A stretch of DNA of 64,000 nucleotides from Paraphysoderma sedebokerense (taxonomy: Eukaryota > Blastocladiomycota > Physodermatomycetes > Physodermatales > Physodermataceae), in NCBI GenBank assembly GCA_025602915.1, contig JAHLJZ010000061.1, forward strand, positions 86,452 through 150,451, given 5' to 3'. Shown here piece by piece: positions 59,711 through 64,000 of the stretch. The notes under the pieces were generated by a model. The model ran no database searches. It saw nothing but the letters and a program-made list of their open reading frames with translations, and was not told the origin of the DNA. The position numbers and the translations under genes are program-made. How positions within the stretch are numbered: position 1 is the stretch's first letter; each line of letters begins with the position of its first letter.

Positions 59711-60560
59711 TATCTACTTCCTCATCAGCTCAGTTTGCTGTTCGCATTCACCTCTCCCACCGTCTACACTCTACTGCACTAGCGCCGTACACTTGGATTG
59801 ATGGAATTGTCAGAGTTCCGTCTTTGTGGAGACCTTATTCACCAAACATGCTGCTAAACTCGATTCCATCGATGACCGATGTGAATCGCTGGGAGGAATT
59901 GTTCAATCCATCCAAGAGCTAATCAATGACAATGCTAAAAAGTTCGAAAAAGTTCGCAAGGAGTGGTACCCATACTTTCTCGCAATTGAGAGTCGCACAG
60001 CAACCTCATACACATTTCCGATATCACTCTTGACCTCCTTGCGAACCTCCTCGACCTGGGTGTAAAGTTTTTGAGAATTGTCAGTTTGTCATTGATTTGT
60101 TTTTAAATGAATTGAACAGTTCCTTGATCCTTCCAGCGATTTACATCGTTCATCGACGGAATCGACTTTAGCAGCATGTTTAGTGCATAAGGTTTCCAGT
60201 GTGATCAGGATTTCCGAATCAGCAAATGGTGACGATGTTCTCACTGTGGAACTACGACGAGCATTCAAAATTACCAATAGCAATAAAAGTAAGTTTGAAT
60301 GCCTTTTTGCTCCGCATTCATATAGGTCTCTGGTTGAGACGGCATTCCTAAATCTTAGGATGGCAACTTGAATCCTTGATGGATAATCTGAAGGACTAGG
60401 CCAAGAGCTTCAATCAGGATATGGCCAGACCCAAGGCGAGACTCAAATTTTTCATACAAGGACGTCCGAAGAACTCACCCAAGGATGCAAATTGTACGAT
60501 AGTCAGTATAGGTAATCAAGTCTGGAATAATACCTTTCTATATGAACATATTTTGCAAAA
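59711..60560 (+). pseudogene. Broken family copy with an internal inverted duplication
   Basis: Begins with the shared 5' flank (CTCAGTTTGC, CCGTCTACACTCTACTG). The ATGGCTGAC start region is missing; sequence resumes in the coiled-coil exon (59829-59966, GAGACCTTATTCACCAAACA). It then runs into an inverted copy of the same exon (59967-60199), after which forward sequence returns with GACGATGTTCTCACTGTGG (60229) and exon 2 (ATGGCAACTTGAATCC, ~60359). It ends at the 3' flank GTCAGTATAGGTAATCAAG (~60500). No full-length product is possible. Confidence 0.8.
59829..60199. repeat. Foldback of family exon 1 (copy b)
   Basis: Arms 59829-59966 and ~60033-60199 are reverse complements with roughly 80% identity by eye, for example AACATGCTGCTAAACTCGAT against the complement of ATCGACTTTAGCAGCATGTT. 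The loop is ~66 nt. Transcription across it would give a hairpin containing family exon 1. Confidence 0.85.
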
Positions 60561-60728
60561 GGAGAGCTTGTTTATAGTTGTATCATCAAGGGTTCAAATT
60601 ATATGCAAATATCAATTAAGAAGACGGTGTAGAACTAAATCTAAACCCACATTGTAACTGATTTTACTAGGTTTTACCTTACGTGACCTTATTATGAATC
60701 TAAAATCCATCGACACACAATGCCTCCC

Positions 60729-61175
60729 CTCATCTCTTTCCCCCCTCGGCTCAGTTTGCACTTTGCAATTCCCATTCACCTCCCCTACAGTCTACATTCT
60801 ACCGTAGAAACACTGTACCCTTGCATCGATCAAACAGTTAGAGTTCCGTCTTTGTTGATCGGCATGGCTGATTCCAAAATGCAGGGAATATTCCAAACCT
60901 TATGCGAAAATGTGGCCTGCTTCGACAAACTTGCCTGTAAACTCGATTCCATCGATCAACGCTGTAAATAGATGGAATAAACTGTTGAATTCATCCAAGA
61001 ACAAATTAATGACAAAGTCGTACAGCCCACGACTCAAGGGCAATATCGGAAATGTGCATGAAGCTTGTGCGACCCCCAATTGCAAAAAGATCTGGATCCC
61101 GCTCATACACGTTTCCGATGTCGCTCTTGAGTCTTGGCCTCCTCGACTTTGTCATTAATTTGTTCTTGGATGACA
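60729..61175 (+). pseudogene. Broken family copy with a second internal foldback
   Basis: Shares ~135 bp of 5' flank and the start GGCATGGCTGATTCC with the intact gene. ATG 60864 opens a frame that ends at TAG 60969-60971. Coiled-coil exon sequence continues (ATCCAAGAACAAATTAATGA, GCAATATCGGAAATGTG) and is then inverted from about 61100 to 61173. The downstream exons are gone. Confidence 0.8.
60991..61173. repeat. Foldback of family exon 1 (copy c)
   Basis: Arms 60991-61064 and ~61100-61173 are inverted copies: TCATCCAAGAACAAATTAAT against its complement at 61154-61173. Identity is near 85-90% by eye over ~74 bp, with a ~35-nt loop. Confidence 0.88.
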
Positions 61176-61781
61176 ATTATACAAGCAAGAATTACTTGTT
61201 GAAACCACAGGATTCACCGATTGTTTTTACAGGCTTTTTATACGATGGAGTATCTAATACAGTTAGCTAATGAGAAACTATTATTGCATCATATCAATAT
61301 AATAAATTCCGAATGTCTTAAACTTTTCTTCACTATGTTCGCCTGATTCCTTACACTAGCAGGAAAACCAAGTCATTCAGGCGAAGGATATGTTGTGAAA
61401 GAAGCTATTATACAATATAAAAGAAACTGGAATCAAGGGAATAAGTAAGCATTGGATTAGGGAGTCAGAATAGCTCGTTCGGCTATTTGATGAATATATT
61501 AACGACATATATATACTATGTTAGACATATAAACACGATATAAATTTTGCGCTTTCCAGAGGTGGTCACGTCTGGTCACGTTTGGACACCTCTTGTCACG
61601 CCTTCAACACGTGACGTTATTATGAATCTTCAATCCATCGACACCCCCCTCGTCTCTTCCCTCCTCGGCTCAGTTTGCACTTTGCAATTCCCATCACCTC
61701 CCCTACAGTCTACATTCTATCGTAGAAACACTGTACACTTGGATCGATCGAACTTTTAGAGTTGTGTCTTTGATAATCGGC

Positions 61782-62995
61782 ATGGCTGACTCCCAAATGC
61801 AGGAAACAATGGAAACTTTATGCGAAAATGTGGCCTTCTTGATAGAGACCTTGGACAAACGCTTTAAATCGATGGGAGAAACTGTTCAGTCCATGGACGG
61901 ACGCTTTAAAGCGGAAGGAACTTTTCAATCCAGCCAAGAACAGATCGATACCTTTACTCAAAACATTTGTAACAATCTCGAGGAGGTTCGCAAGGAGCTC
62001 AAAAGCGAAATCCGGAATCTGTATAAAGCTGTTGTGCGGCCCTCAATTGCAGAGAAATATGGATTGCGCTATGCGGAATCACTCTGCTTGGAAGACTGCT
62101 ATGGTCTGGCACGTCTGGTTGCACCGACATCACAAACTTCCCTAGAAGAGACAGAAGCTGACGATGTCCTGACTGGGCACCAACAGCGAGCGTTCAAAAT
62201 TGCTAATCGCGTGAAAGTAAGTTTGAATATTTTGCTCCAACATTCAATTAGAACTCTTGTTAACATGACTCTTTTAGGATGGCAACTTAATAAATAAATT
62301 GAAAGATAAGGTCGACAGCTACAATCGAGAGATGGCCAAATTGAAGGAGAGTGACCCAACAATTACATACAACGAGTATTTCAAACTCACCAAGGATGCT
62401 GAGAAATTAATTGCAGAATGGGAGACCGGCAAAGGTAACTTCGTAGGACTTTGTGAAGTCTAAAGTAAGGTCATTAATCAAAAATAATTACTATTAATAG
62501 ATATTAGATGGCTGGCCACCAGTGATCTTTTAATTATGGCCATCACGGCTCATTTTTCGGATCAGGAAAAGATTATCGAGTACAAGGAGGTTCGTATCTG
62601 ACTAAAATGAATTCTAGATATGAAATCTTTTCAAAAACTGACCAACATGATTGTTTTCATAGCCACCATTTTATAGCAGACTGGATATCGATGTCCGCGG
62701 CAAGGTCAGCACGACGGTTGATGGTGACAAAAAGATATATGTTCATTTGGAACTAGGAGAAGTCAGAAGCTCTAATTCAAACGATGAGATAAGACATGGC
62801 TATCGTCAGTTGGCGATTACCTTGCGCTGCATTGAGTATGCATGCAAGGCTATATTTGGTGATAACGGCTGTTGTGCCTTCCGTGGTCGTCTCTTCGTAC
62901 CAAAGAAAACCAGCGAATGCATTCTCAAGGAAGAGTGGATTGAAGATATCATCAAAGAATCAAAGTACTCCTTGGACTTTGAGGCTGCGCAGTGA
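61782..62995 (+). CDS. Intact member of a lineage-specific multicopy family (coiled coil plus nuclease-like C-terminus)
   Basis: Exons 61782-62216, 62278-62434, 62501-62589 and 62663-62995 sum to 1014 nt, 337 residues. Start MADSQMQETMETLCENVAF. Residues ~1-90 are a coiled coil with repeats of the kind DKRFKSMGETVQSMDGRFK. The middle is helical (KLKDKVDSYNREMAKLKES). The C-terminal ~110 residues (RLDIDVRGKVSTT, VHLELGEVRSS, YRQLAITLRCIEY, FRGRLFVPKK) show the D...ExK-like spacing and flanking pattern of PD-(D/E)XK nuclease folds, but with R for K in the ExK position. The fold call is inference. Three broken copies (29.9, 59.8, 60.8 kb) share its flanks. Confidence 0.7.
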
Positions 62996-63069
62996 GTCGA
63001 TGGTTAATTGGTGATATTACATGTCGGATGATTGATGTGGTTTGGGTGTTGGGAGGTGTACAAATTGTA

Positions 63070-63420
63070 CGGTGGTCAGTATAGGTAACTGAGTCCGGAA
63101 TAATATTTTACTTTCTTTAAAACGGCGGTCTTTTTACATATACCGAAAAAGGAGAATTTGACTATATAATTGTATCATGAAGGGTTTAAACGGATGTAAA
63201 TATCCATACGATAGGTAGATAGTGTAGAACTAAATCTAAACCCACACTGTAACGGATCGTCACTCATCTTTACTTAGTTAATCATCGACGCATTGTATCA
63301 TTTGTGTCACAATACAATGTAACTTCTTTTTATATCCACTTAACTATTGTTGAGATTGATGTAAACGCCTGTAGCAATCCTAATCCAACAAATGCGTCTG
63401 GTTAGGTTACATCAACCATG
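63070..63420 (+). repeat. 3' flank repeat of the multicopy family
   Basis: Matches the sequence after the dead copy at 30470-30840: GTCAGTATAGGTAACTGAGT, CATCGACGCATTGTATCA and GCGTCTGGTTAGGTTACATC. The order is the same in both places, so the flank moved or was duplicated together with the gene. Confidence 0.75.
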
Positions 63421-63840
63421 CTTATGATACCGGCGTGACTTTGGAATTTGGACAATTGCAAATCTGATCACGTGACAGCGCTCAAAATCCCATCCCATGT
63501 CCATTCCACCGCCAACAGACCATCTTTAACTTTTCATCTGTTTTCTACATCGATCGAAATCTATTCCTCCCAACCTAAATAACCACCATCATCCTCCCTT
63601 CCCTTACATTCCCAAATCACCCGAAGACCAACGTTCCATTTGTTGTTTAAACTTTGGCCCGAACACTAGCCATCACAACAAGGAAAACATAACACCAAAC
63701 AACCCGCTTCAAAAGGATTAGTAGTCACTACTCATTCTTAAACCGTTACCACCGATCCGAAAGCACCCGTAAACATCATTGTCCTTTGTTTGGATCGTTC
63801 TATTCGATTTGAATTATTTTCTGTGAAACAGTAATTTTAT
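63421..63840 (+). promoter_or_regulatory. Promoter and leader of the gene starting at 63841
   Basis: Upstream DNA becomes C/A-rich with pyrimidine tracts from ~63520 to 63780, then AT-rich just before the ATG. No other feature is seen. Confidence 0.4.
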
Positions 63841-64000
63841 ATGGCTGGTACAAGAACAGACGAAAACGGAATGATGGTGGATGATGGTATGTATTATTTA
63901 TTGTGTACACATCTCTTTCTATGAGTCAGAGTTTTGTTCAGTCGATTGGTTTTATTGGTTTGTGATTTGTTCGTGTGGTGATTATTTGGGGATTAGGTTA
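63841..64000 (+). CDS. First exon of an unidentified gene (cut by window edge)
   Basis: ATG 63841 opens MAGTRTDENGMMVDDG, and a good donor (GATG|GTATG) follows at 63886-63887. The rest lies in intron or beyond the window. No family can be assigned from 15 residues. Confidence 0.5.

Noticed and set aside
1-64000. CRISPR arrays, bacterial operons, rRNA genes
   Set aside because: No direct-repeat/spacer pattern, no ribosome-binding-site operon layout and no rRNA-like sequence; genes are spliced and eukaryotic.

Overview
The window looks like nuclear DNA of an early-diverging, zoosporic (flagellated) fungus, probably a chytrid or close relative. Fungal markers are a GMC-type long-chain alcohol oxidase, three integral peroxisomal-membrane peroxins of the Pex24/Pex30 type, a WOPR (Gti1/Pac2) transcription factor and a Crz1-like zinc-finger protein. 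Flagellar or centriolar genes sit beside them: DRC3 of the dynein regulatory complex, a CFAP92-like protein, a CXorf65/C22orf15-family protein and a kizuna-like coiled-coil protein. Genes carry many short GT-AG introns (mostly 40-150 nt, the shortest I placed 42 nt). No species assignment is possible from sequence alone.

Layout. 1-6 kb: valyl-tRNA synthetase (minus, cut by the window edge), ribosomal protein eS10 (minus) divergent from the CXorf65-like gene (plus), then a short peroxin. 7-13 kb: alcohol oxidase (plus) facing FRA10AC1 (minus), then a secreted, probably GPI-anchored beta-propeller protein (minus). 14-21 kb: CFAP92-like gene (plus) converging on DRC3 (minus), then an intron-containing tRNA-Glu(CTC). 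21.8-28.5 kb: HEATR6 homologue and a protein pairing a phage/ParB-like N-terminal region with a degenerate Dam-type adenine methyltransferase domain. 28.5-37.2 kb: gene-poor, with one dead member of a multicopy family and the WOPR gene. 37-48 kb: two DysF-containing peroxins flanking PPP4R2, a rolling-stone-like membrane protein, and the kizuna-like gene. 49-52.6 kb: small lineage-specific genes, a frameshifted membrane protein, and a 1.4-kb segment bounded by ~50-bp inverted repeats. 53-57.5 kb: mitochondrial pyruvate carrier MPC1 and the zinc-finger factor. 59.7-63.4 kb: a cluster of one intact and two broken copies of the same multicopy family seen at 29.9 kb; both broken copies contain inverted duplications of their first exon. 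A new gene begins at 63841.

Functional threads: flagellum/centrosome (four genes), peroxisome/ER membrane and fatty-alcohol oxidation (three peroxins plus the oxidase), and housekeeping (ValRS, eS10, FRA10AC1, HEATR6, PPP4R2, MPC1). For most genes I checked that the summed exon lengths keep one frame. Junctions I could not reconcile (CFAP92-like, kizuna-like) are stated in the entries. The strongest candidates for new biology are the methyltransferase-like fusion and the multicopy family with its hairpin-forming pseudogenes.
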